Source of the DNA: Mesorhabditis belari
Lineage: Eukaryota > Nematoda > Chromadorea > Rhabditida > Rhabditidae
Assembly: GCA_958450365.1 (NCBI GenBank)
Contig: CAUEEP010000760.1
Location: 2,923,462-2,987,461 of the forward strand
Length of the DNA: 64,000 nucleotides
Direction: 5' to 3'
Shown: positions 36,767-47,500 of the stretch, piece by piece
Layout: each line of letters opens with the position of its first letter
How positions within the stretch are numbered: position 1 is the stretch's first letter
Made by a program: the position numbers and the translations under genes
Notes under the pieces: generated by a model
What the model saw: only the letters and a program-made list of their open reading frames with translations
Databases searched by the model: none
Told to the model about the DNA's origin: nothing

Positions 36767-39700
36767 TTATTGTAGCTCCGAAGCAAAAGGCATATGATCG
36801 GAAGCCCACGGTTCAATCTCTCCCGATGCCCATCTTGCATACATAAAAGCTCCGATCAAATAGATCACCGTTGTGATGTAAAAGATCACATTCCATTGGG
36901 CGACAGACTAAATATTCGATTTTGAATCTACTATGTGTAAAAAAACAGTCTGTCTTTCTATACAGGCTTTTTCTCAGCCGTCTTTGGGCCAAAAAAGACT
37001 AATAGGTTTTTAAAAGATTTAAAATATAATATAGAAAGTCATAAAATGTCAAATTATGCCATTTATTAGAATTTATTAGAATTAATTAAATTAAAAATTA
37101 AAAGATCACAATTGAGTGCGACTATGGGGGTCGAACCCGGATCGTCTAGACCGTAGACCAGCGTGCTCCCGACCCAGCCACGGCGACAAAAGCTTCACCT
37201 GCCAGAAAAACCCGTCTAGGCTAATTTGCGCCAATTTGCGCCAATTTTTTTGGCCGTAAACTACTTTGCGTCGTAAGCTACTTTGCGCAACTATGTCTCG
37301 TCATAACTTTCTTCTAAATGGGCCAATCTTTTGGCCAAGGCCAATGATTTTGTTGCCCTTGTTGAGTTCTACAAAATAACACAAAAATCATAAAGATTAA
37401 CTTATTTAAAAGAAAGTTATGCGAGTTACGCAAAAATTTGGCGCAAAGTAACTACCCCCCAGTTTTCGGTTGGTTTGAAATGGTGCCAAAGCTAAAGCTT
37501 GAATAATTTAATTGTTGTTTGTTGATTAAATAGGTTTATGTTCAGCTGATCACTTACAGCATCAACAACAACAGCTCCGACAATGAGTGGACTGATCATC
37601 CCAGGTAGAGTGGCGATCGTGTTCGACAAAGCCATCAAATGACCAGCATATTGTGGAGCCAAATCAAGATGATTGACGGAAAAGGCAGCCCATGTGAAAC
37701 CGCCAAAACCCATCGATAAAGTGATCCATCCAACCAACCAAGTGGACGATGATGCCAACGAGGCGGCTATTAATGTCACTGCTTGACCGAGGAAACCTTA
37801 AACTTTTTAATTTGATCAGAAATCTTATTGGAGACTAGAAGTTTCACGGTTGTGAAGTAAAAAGGAAAAGAATTGGCGGCGAGAGGAGTCGAACCCGCGA
37901 CCTCTCTCTTCCGTTTGTTTGAGACTGTTTGAGCGTTAACCACTTGGCCATTAACCGCTCAAGATTGGGCAGTGCTAGCTCGCTTGTCTTTAGCCCGCGG
38001 GACCCGCCATCCATCTAGCAGATGGCGCAGTGCGAGATTGCTTATCCCTCGCCCAGATGGTCCGGGTTCGACTCCCGCCCGCGGCAGCAGTTTTAGTTTT
38101 TTAAAAATTTGGAAACAAGTTGCAAAACTACATGAAATTCTAAGCCAAACTGACTATAAATCATTTGAAACGGCCCACTGGGAGTACTGCGCATAGTTAT
38201 TCAAGTAATCAAATCCTCTCCTTACCTACAACACCGAAAAATTTGCGAACTCTCACAGTTGTCATCCCTCTTTCTTTCCTCAAATGATCCGAGAATTGCC
38301 CTGCCCAAATCAATAAGAATCCCATCACAAGATATGGCAATCCGGCAACAAATCCAGCCTAAAACATCTTTATTTCTTCACGATTTGAAAATAAACCTTT
38401 TCCAGCTGATATTCAGCTAAATCTTTCAACACTCGAGGAAGATTTGTGAGCATTGTGTAGAAGCCCCAATTCTGACAGGTGTGAGCAATCACAATTGCCC
38501 AAACTGGTTTACTTCGAAGAATCAGACGCCAAGGAACGATCTAGAAATGATGAGGCTGAGAAAGAAACACTTTAAACACTTTACATATGTATTTGTATTG
38601 ACAGCATCTCTCTGCAATAGAGTTAATTCGTCAGTTGTGATCTTTAAATCATTTGATGGCGTTTCAGCTACTTGTTTCCACCAGATATAGCACCAAAGCA
38701 AACCAGCAAGTCCTGAAAGAATTGGGTTTTTTGAATTTTCAATCAACACTAGCAAACACTAGCAAATGCTATAGTAAAGCTTTTTTTGTGTGAAGTAAAG
38801 CTACAGTAAAGTTTAGCTAGTTTTCAGTTTTTCTGTCACAAGTTTAGCTCTTTAAAAAGCTTGATTTGAATTTCAAAAACCACTAAACGTACCAAAGAAA
38901 TAAAAGATCATTGGCCATCCAAAATGTTGTCCAAAAAAAGCGGATAAAGGCATGGCTACAACTGTTCCAAAATATGATCCCGAGAAGGCAAATGTTGCGA
39001 GTTTTGTCTTTTCGAGAATGGGAGCCCAATGAGACCATACAACATGCATGGCTGGATAGGTGACACCCTGGAGTTTTAGATTTAGATTCATTTACGTTTT
39101 AAGCTATTTATCTTCATTGTAATCAAGTTACTTACCGTAAATACTGTAATAGTACCGCACCCCCATAATGACGATGCGGAGTGTTGCGTCGTCTAGCTTT
39201 GAACAGGTTTTTCTCGACACTGGTTTATGCTACAATGCGCGCTAAGGTATCAAAAAATAGCTGAAATTCAGGGCTATTTTTTGATACCTAAGCGGGCATT
39301 GTAGCATAAACCAGTGTCGAGAAAAATGCTAGACTGGATTAGACTAGACTAGACCAAAGCTCCAAAGCTCCAAAGCTAGACTACGCAACACTCCGCACGT
39401 CATTATGGGGATGGGGTACTATTACAGTATTTACGGTAAGTATTTGCGGTTTATCTTTATTGTAAGCTTTCACCTCAAGCAATCCTTCCATAAATCTCGC
39501 AAAGATGATCATCATGTAGCCCATTTTAGCAAATGGTGGTGTCAATAGAGTGAAGAAAGCAGTTCCTAAATTTGATTGAATTGTTAACTTCTTTGCTTTC
39601 ATTGCTTTCATTGCTTTCATTGCTATTTCTAATTTGATTGTATTGTTAATTTCATTTCCTAAACTAACCAGCCACTCCACCAACGAACACGAGTTTTCCC

Positions 39701-41485
39701 CCATAACGATGAGCGAGAAAACCTCCAGGGATTTGGGTAATGATGTAGCCATAGAAGAATGAACCGAGAACAACTCCTTGAATCATTGGAGTCCATTCAG
39801 AGAACTCTCCGTCTATCTGAAATGGGCAAATAGTTGATTTGCTTTAAAGATAAAAAGATTCGGCTCTAAAGGGGAGGATTTTTGGAGAACGGGATTGAAT
39901 GAGTAGCCACGCTTTGAAGATCTATAATCTTGCTTAGAAATCATATCATTGTTAACTTTTTTAATAGTTTCCAAGAGTACAATCCAAGCTTTCAAATAAC
40001 ACAAAGCTTGATTCAATTGGATTATTCATTTTTATGAAAATCAAGAGACAAGAAGCCGGTCTTTGACAAGTTGGCTTTTTGGCCACGTTAGCTTTTTATC
40101 CAAGTTTTCTCAGAATTGGTTGGTTCAATCAACTTCTATTTTATATCATTTGAAAGCTTAGATTGTACACTTTAAAACTATTAAAAAGGTTAACAATAAT
40201 AATATCTCTAAGCAAAGTTATAGACCTTCAAAGTATGGCTACTCATTCAATCCCTTTAACTCCAAAACTCTTCTTTATTTCTAAAAGTCCCCTTTCTTTC
40301 TAAAAGTCCTTTATTTCTAAAACCTCTAACCTTTTACCTCTAACGGTTTAGAGGCTTATAGTTAGCCTTGTGGTACCTTAAAGACGTTCAAACATTGCTA
40401 GCAGAACTAAAATCTAAAACACTAAAACACTGTTTCTAAAAGTTATCCCGTCTTTTTTTCAAATATTTCAAAACAGCTTTGCTACGACTGATTTGTTATC
40501 AATTTTACTTTCACTTACATGCGTTATCGTTCCATTTCTTTCGTTATCCGTCCCACTCGTCATTTCAACGATTGCCACCGATAGATTCGCTCTCATCGCA
40601 TAAATATTGGCAAATCCGAAGAAAGCGAGAATCGCCACAGCATGTCTCCTTTCCAATCGCCATCCTTTCTCTAAAATATTGAAAGAATACTATTTCAAGA
40701 ATACTACAAAGCTGTTTAACAATGTTTAACCAACCTTGAATAATCTGATTTTCATCTAGGGGAACTCTTTTATACATGCAAACAATTTAACATTGACGTA
40801 TTTTTGGGAAAAGATGTCAAAAATGGATATTCACTACAAACTACGGGAACGGTCAAAAGGAGAACTGTGAGAGGGTTTGGGAAAAGAAAATAAACAAGGC
40901 GCAAAAGGAATTGATGTGTTTTTACCATGATTCTTAAAAAAGGAAAGAGTTTGAATCTGGATTTGAATCTGGATTTGAAGCTGGAGCTGAATATGGATTT
41001 GAAGCTGGATTGGATCTGGATTGGATCTGGATTTGAAGCTGGATTGGATCTGCATTGGATCTGGATTTGAATCTGGGTTTGAATCTGGATTTGGAGCTGG
41101 ATTTGAAGCTGGATTGGATCTGGATTTGAACTGGATTTGAAGCTGGATTGGATCTGGATTTGAATCTGGATTTGAAGCTGCATTTGAATCTGGATTTGAT
41201 CTGGATTTGAATCTGGATTTGAATCTGGATCAGAATATAGATTTTAAAACACTTTTAGCCAGAACGTTTAGATTTGATGAAGCTAAAGACTGCTAAAGAC
41301 TTCGCAATACTACATTTTAAGACAGGATTCAGTTTTAGACAGGGTATGGATATCCAGACAGCTAGGATAACTTTTAAAAGTCTAATATTGATTCTTGACT
41401 GTTTCTTGAATCAATTGCTTTAACACTAACCTTCTTCCACAGCATCTGCAGCTCCATACGAGGCGGATCGCGGAAGTTGTGACAT
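36767..41485 (-). CDS. SLC17-type organic anion/phosphate transporter, 11 exons
   Basis: Exons from the 5' end: 41485-41431, 40755-40735, 40670-40519, 39816-39669, 39565-39474, 39067-38893, 38712-38585, 38540-38397, 38358-38226, 37796-37558, 36907-36767, giving 475 aa, the usual SLC17 length. Diagnostic stretches are FFGFANIYAMRANLSVAIVE (first helix), an N-glycosylation sequon NGT in the following loop, GVVLGSFFYGYIITQIPGG, the RFMEGLLEGVTYPAMHVVWS helix, AHTCQNWGFYTMLTNLPRVL and GFGGFTWAAFSVNHLDLAPQ. The family carries phosphate, glutamate, sialate or urate with Na+ or H+; the substrate is not decidable here. The polyadenylation signal AATAAA overlaps the stop codon (36766-36771). Introns hold a MITE, a composite SINE-like repeat and a minisatellite. 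Confidence 0.93.
37120..37190 (-). repeat. tRNA-like sequence
   Basis: The minus strand reads CGTGGCTGGGTCGGGAGCAC (A-box-like) and CCGGGTTCGACCCCCAT (B box), with a GTCT/AGAC anticodon-like stem. The T-stem and acceptor do not pair properly. It lies in the last intron of the SLC17-type gene. Confidence 0.45.
37860..38215. repeat. Composite tRNA-derived SINE-like repeat, copy 2
   Basis: Homologous to 29190-29645. The minus-strand module reads GGCCAAGTGGTTAACGCTC then GGTCGCGGGTTCGACTCCTC and TCGCCGCC, like a class II (Leu/Ser) tRNA. The plus-strand module has CCGGGTTCGACTCCCGCC. It lies in intron 9 of the SLC17-type gene. Confidence 0.68.
39133..39438. mobile_element. MITE family D, copy 2
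   Basis: Ends TACCGTAAATACTGTAATAG and CTATTACAGTATTTACGGTA, with the inner palindrome GGTATCAAAAAATAGC. It lies in SLC17 intron 5, 36 bases from exon 5. Confidence 0.9.
40951..41232 (+). repeat. GGATTTGAATCT/GGATTTGAAGCT minisatellite
   Basis: Irregular 12-base and 17-base variants (GGATTTGAATCT, GGATTTGAAGCT, GGATTGGATCT) fill about 280 bases of SLC17 intron 1. Confidence 0.9.
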
Positions 41486-41519
41486 CGAGATGATGTCACT
41501 CAAATTCAAGGCTTACCAA

Positions 41520-41700
41520 AAATGGCAGCTTTTTAGAAATGGCCAGCAAAAGATCTGTGGAAAGGGGAATAAATAGGTGAAAGGGATGGGGAAAGGGGCA
41601 AGGCCCGACGAGGCCCCTTCAAAGGCCCCTTCTCTCAAAAAGAGCTTTCTATTTGAGAGAATTCCTCTCTCCCGCCAATCGATGTCTCGCATGCAAATCA
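41520..41700. promoter_or_regulatory. G-rich island just upstream of the SLC17-type gene
   Basis: AAAGGGGAATAAATAGGTGA, GGGATGGGGAAAGGGGCAAG and GGCCCGACGAGGCCCC lie 35-215 bases before the start codon and contrast with the A/T-rich flanks. A core promoter is likely, but no individual site is assigned. Confidence 0.4.
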
Positions 41701-41798
41701 ATGACTCTCTTCTGTTTTTCTCTTCTGAAAAATGATCATTTGTAAAATGAAACGAAAACTGACATTCTGGAGACCGTTAGAAAGGTTGGCTGTTGATA

Positions 41799-42728
41799 TT
41801 AGGTGTGTGAAAAAGTAATCGAAGTTTTTAACGTTTAAATATAAAGGACCATAAGTTTCGTTAAAATAATTTTTATTCAACGAAGTAATCACCATTCGAA
41901 AGAACAACTTTTTGCCAACGTTCTACAAATAAAGACATTACACGATAATAAAAATCTTGGTCCTTAGAGGCGAAGAAAAGAGCAACCTCAGTTTTGACAT
42001 CTTCTTCGGAATTGAACCGTTTATTGGCCAAAAAGTAAGACAGAGACAAAAATAAATAATAATCAGATGGAGAAAGGTCTGAACTATAAGGTGGATGTGG
42101 TAAAACCTCCCAACCAACACTCTGGATTTTTTGTCGAGTCTGTAAAGAGACATGTGGTCGCGCGTTATCATGGAGCTCAATTCATGCGGTTATCCATTTG
42201 TCCAACTTTTTGATAAAATTCATAGCATTCAAGCGTTTCCTTACGGTTGACCCATCACAATTTAATGTAAGGCCTATTTCTGAAGAGGTTGAACGAGGGT
42301 TTTCGAGAAGACAGCGTCTTATTTGGTCATCCTAACAGGTCTCAGGGCGACCGCCACGTGGTTCATCTTCTAGGCTTTCATCACCACCTTTGAATCGTCG
42401 GAACCAAAACCTAGCGGTACCATCAATAACGGCGTCTTCGCCAAACGCATTCCGAATTCGACGTGCAGCCTCCGCAGCTTTCAACCTATTTTTGAACTCA
42501 TAAAGCAAATTTGACCGAATAACGATACTTGTGTATACCATTTTCAAACTAAAATGAAAGTAGTTTATTGTCGTCCTTTTAACAAAATAAATATATCATT
42601 CGAAAGAGGAAAAAATAAGCTTTTAAACGATATATATATATCGTTAACAAAAAATTAAAAATTGTTTAGATATATTTATTTAAACAAAATAAAAATAAAA
42701 AACGTCGATTACTTTTTCACACACCTAA
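41799..42728 (-). mobile_element. Internally deleted mariner
   Basis: Terminal repeats TTAGGTGTGTGAAAAAGTAA and the inverse, with TA at 41797-41798 and 42729-42730. The minus strand keeps the transposase N-terminus (42547-42332, AFGEDAVIDGTARFWFRRFK, DEPRGGRPE). The C-terminus also survives, with a YSSDLSPSDYYLF-like catalytic block and a tail ending VERWQKVVLSNGDYFVE near 41880. The middle with the first catalytic Asp is missing. Total size is 930 bases. Confidence 0.9.
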
Positions 42729-42835
42729 TATAAGTAAATGTTTGATGAGAATTTGCCAGATTTAGTGATGATTTTGACCGATCAACACTTTGAATGATTT
42801 TGTGGTCACCGATCGACACTTTGATCACTCACTGT

Positions 42836-42905
42836 ATTCTTGTTCTTGTTCTTGTTCTTGTTCTTGTTCTTGTTCTTGTTCTTGTTCTTGTTCTTGTTCT
42901 TGTTC
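42836..42905 (+). repeat. (TTCTTG)n microsatellite
   Basis: About eleven perfect hexamers. Confidence 0.95.
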
Positions 42906-43160
42906 AGCTTGCATTTCTCACTCTTCTGGTTACTTCTGGCTACTGATTTATTTGATATTTGATAACAAAAACAAAGCTACACGAAATGGAAGCTGTTTAC
43001 TGGAAAAGGTACTCTGAAAAAAAGTACGCATATGTCTAGATTACGATTCAATGATCAGACGAGCATTACACGATGCAAATCTCTGCTTGATACTTGATGC
43101 AAATGCCTCTCTAATTAAAGGGTCACTGTATGAGATGTGCCTAATGGTTGATAAAAGTAC

Positions 43161-43381
43161 ACCGTATTTTCTCTAATAGTAGTGCACCCCGGCGAACCGC
43201 GTTGGTGACTATTTTACGGTTTCCAAGCTTTTGCAGAAGCTCAACACTCTAATCTCCCACTAGATCTCATCGTCAGCTACATTTTCCGACCCCACATCGA
43301 TAGGTTCTGATAAGCGATTCTCGAGATTTCGAGGAATTTAGGCGACGCTCAGGGTGCACTACCATTAGAGAAAATACGGAT
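43161..43381. mobile_element. MITE family C, copy 3
   Basis: Ends ACCGTATTTTCTCTAATAGT and CTACCATTAGAGAAAATACGG. The interior is inverted relative to copies 1 and 2 (AGATCTCATCGTCAGC). Confidence 0.88.
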
Positions 43382-43563
43382 ATTCGTCACGTCCGAATCC
43401 TAACTAAACGCTTGAGCGCTCCACTTTGTGTGCTTGTATCTCCAAAACTAGTTGACCGATTTTGATGATTTTATTGTCATTTTGTAGAGCAAGACTTATA
43501 GATTCTTAAAGTAAAGTCATACGGGGAAAAGTTCATTAATTTAGTAAAAAAAATATGAAATCA

Positions 43564-44010
43564 ATTCGGCTTCGGACGCTAGCTTGGATTCGGACGCTAG
43601 CTTGGATTCGAACGCTAGCTCGGATTCGGACACTAGCTCGGATTCGAACGCTAGCTTGGATTCGGACGCTAGCTTGGATTCGAACGCTAGCTCGGATTCG
43701 GACACTAGTTCGGATTCAGACTCTAGCTTGGATTCGGACGCTAGCTTGGATTCGGACGCTAGCTCGGATTCGGACACTAGCTCGGATTCGAACGCTAGCT
43801 CGGATTCGAACGCTAGCTCGGATTCGAACGCTAGCTCGGATTCGAACGCTAGCTTGGATTCGGACGCTAGCTTGGATTCGAACGCTAGCTCGGATTCGGA
43901 CACTAGTTCGGATTCAGACTCTAGCTTGGATTCGGACACTAGTTCGGATTCGGACACTAGTTCGGATTCGGACACTAGTTCGGATTCGGACACTAGTTCG
44001 GATTCAAATG
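43564..44010 (+). repeat. 18-base GGATTCGGACGCTAGCTT minisatellite open in several frames
   Basis: About 25 copies with point variants (CTAGCTCGGATTCGAACG). The plus strand is open in two frames (SDASLD and RTLAWI repeats) and the minus strand in one (SESELA repeats). No splice or start context supports translation. It lies 3' of the trehalose synthase gene. Confidence 0.93.
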
Positions 44011-44532
44011 CAACATATTAACTTGTATCATCTACAGAACTTAATGTTAGAACAATGCAAATCTTTCTTCAACAAGCAACTTTATGTTCAAGGCAAGGCA
44101 AAGAAAGAAAGTCAATATTTCGAGTGCAAAGGGTTAACAACACTATTTTATTTGGAAAACAAAGATCTAGAAAGGAAAGAAGTAGATGAAAATACTAGGA
44201 ATATGTAAAATTTCAAGTTGATTAACAAAAAGGCCCATCAAAACAAAAGCTTTGTCATAGACAAAGTAGCTGATGATCCTTCAAACTAACAAAGAAAAGC
44301 ACAAACAAATCATCTTGAATCGTAAGAACCGTAATCAAATAAGGCTAGATCTTAAAATCAAGAAAAAAACAACAAATGGACTGAAATCTAAGTATTACTC
44401 AATTATGCAAAGTTGAAAAAGGTTTGATTGCACGAAAGGCGTTTCTTGTTGGAGCAAAATTGTGAGCTGCGAAGACCTATCTATCCTTAAAATAAGAGAA
44501 AACTTTAGAAATAAATAATTGAAACAATAAGC

Positions 44533-47500
44533 TTAATATTCATCATAATTTTGCTGTTCTTGTCCACTGACCGGTCGAAGATTAAATACCCGAACTGTGG
44601 CTTGAGCCATTGCGCCAAGGAGAACCTGGAAAGAAGGCTGAATTGGAAAGAAGGCATTGGAAACCGGGGATCAGAATCAATTCTTCAGAGATTCTTAGTG
44701 CATTACGGTAGGTGGATTACGGTATTTAGTCTAGATTAGCTCGATTACGGTATTTAGACTAGATTGGGTATTCAGTCTAGATTAGCTGGATTCCGGTATT
44801 AAATTTTGATTGGTCTGAATCTTTTTTTGCATTTCAAATTATTATTATCTCACCCCCGGACACGAAACGAAAGCCACATGCGAATTTCCGTATTGAAGAC
44901 AGAGTGAGATGACCTGAAAATGATCGGTGATTCAATTCCAATGATAAGAATTACCTTTTGTCTCAATTTCTCGTCTCGTGTCACCCAAATTGTGAACACT
45001 TTCTCTTTTGCATGTTCAAGACATACTTCCAACATTGGCAAGTCATTCTCGGAGTCTCCACAGACGAGAATGTTGCCTGAATATCCTTTCTTCAATTCTT
45101 TCTTCAATCCTTTCTTTAATCCTTTCTTCAATACTTTCTTATACTTATTTCTTTATTATCATCATTTCATTACCTATTGTCAACTTCAAATTGAGCTTTT
45201 TCTTCAGCAATCTCACTCCATTTCCTTTGTTAAAGATTTTACCATTGATGTTCTAAAACAGAATAAAGTTAAATCTCGATAACAAAAACTAAAAGTTTAC
45301 AAGCAGACTTTTCCGGATCTCGACGAGTAAAATTAGTGTAATTTTAACCTCGATAACAAACATTACGACTTTCCACACTTCACTAACAAAGGAAGGTCAA
45401 CTGGGTGTGCCGGCTAAAGCCAATTTCACGCTGACTCCTAATCTGCTTTCCGTTTTTGTTAAGGAGCACTCTGTCAAAAGTCATAAGCGTGCCAAGTTTT
45501 GTATGGGTTTTCAAAATCAAACCCCGAGTTTATAAGCAGACTTCCCAAAGCTTTAAGAAGCAGGGGTGGCCGTGGGTTAGAATACAAAGCAAAGCATCTC
45601 TAGATCGAGTCTGCTGTTCTACTTTTTTCTTTTGCTTTTTTGGATTTGCAAAGTTAATTGTTCTCCTTTTCAAAGACAAGTTTAGTTTAAACTCCTTCTC
45701 ATACTTTTTTCTTTTGGATTTTAATGATAGCTGTTTGATGTTAATATTAGGTTGATGCATAAGTCCTTTCGTTCCTTTTCGTCTGCCGTTTCAAGCCAAC
45801 AAATGCACCAATTAAACTACGGTTGATTTCATTAGAAAAACCAATTATTTTTCTGCAAAATAACATTAAAACAGGCTTAAAAATATTTTACTGCCTGGAT
45901 TTTCTTGATGTATTGAACCTGTCTGGTATTCAAAGGGCTAACTCGATGATGCGGTTTAGACACCTTAGCTAAAGAAAACCTAACTTCGTGTCAATAGATA
46001 AAAAGATAGAGAAAAAAACGTTTGATATTTCGCCAAAATTTCAGAGAAATTCATTCAGCCAATTTTTCCGTAGAGTTTTTTATCGATTTTTGACGAAAAA
46101 GGCGTTTTTCACTCTCGAATTTGCTTGAAAGTGAACCGAAATTGATTTTAAAAGATGGAAATTGAACAAAAAAACACTTTTTTTATAGAACAAACTATAG
46201 ATTAATTGGTGAATTTGTTACTTTTTAACAGAAGTACGAAAAAAACGAAAAGACTTTTGCATCAACCTAATAGTTCAAAGTATTTGAAACGGAGTAAAAT
46301 TAAGTAAAATTTGAGTGAAATTTTTTGCGTAAAATTAATCTTCTTTATGTAAATGGAAACATTGGTAGAGCCAAAGAGCATTTTTCTACATTTTTTTTAC
46401 TGTTTTTAGAGCGTTTCTTAGCATTTTGAGACTAAAGCTCGAGAAGAAAAAGAGTTTCTCGAAATCCCTGGAGCTTTTTTGTTATCGTTTTACTGTAATT
46501 GAGACTTTTAAAAGTTTCCTACCTCGCTATCAAATGTTTTTGCGTAGATTTTCATCTCAAATTCTCCGTCTTTTAGCACTAAATTTTTCCCAGCAGGATC
46601 CACGTCGTTTACAATTTCTGACACTTCGTTAAACCTGAAATACTCAACTTTTCGTGGAACTTGAAAAGTATTGGGTTGGTGAATTAAAAACTGCCGGCTA
46701 TTGTCATATGTGACAGTTTGAGCCCTTTCTTCAAAAGAAACCCATTTTGGTGTCAATGGAAAAGTTGTAGAGAATCAAAAAATTAAGCTTATATCCAAAT
46801 TTCCAAAAAGATACACTCAGTAGTTCCGCTTAAAATTTGCGTGTACTGTGTGTTCTTTGTGCGGCCGCGTAATCGCTCGTCGTCTGGCGCAGGGCCTTTA
46901 CATAAGCCCCTTCCCTCTTCTTTCCGTGCCTTCTTTACATAACGCCTTCGCCTTGCTAAACTAATCTCTCGGTTCCGTGGACATTCACTTCTCCGCAAAT
47001 CAAGCTGTCTCAATCTATAGGAATAGAAAAGTTGTAGAGAATCAAAAATCAAACTTATATCGAAATTTTCAGAACGATTTAAAAACTTGTTTTCAAGAAA
47101 TGAAAGATTTCAAGAAAAATTTACGAATTTTCACAAAACTTGCATCTTAAGCGAAACTACTAAGTGTATCCTTTTGGAAATTTGGCTATAAGCCTAATTT
47201 TTGATTCTCTACAACTTTTCTGTTGAGACCAAAATGGGTTTCTTTTGAAGAAAGTGCTCAAACTGGGATCTCCAGTCTCCAGTCTCCAGTCCTCCATTTG
47301 TGAGTCTCACACTTGTCTCACACACAAACCAAAATCCTAGTACGAAAGAGGAACCCGCAAATTGCCTGTAAAATGCGCAGAAGTCGTCAATAATAATGGA
47401 AATTATTTGGAATGAATTTATGGTTTTATGTTGAATAAATTTTGGTTCAAACTCCGGCAGTTTTCAATTTACCAGCCCAATATTTAAATATAAAGTTTCT

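Noticed and set aside
43564..44010. CRISPR-like array of regular repeats
   Set aside because: The units are contiguous with no spacers, and the genome is nematode; it is a minisatellite.
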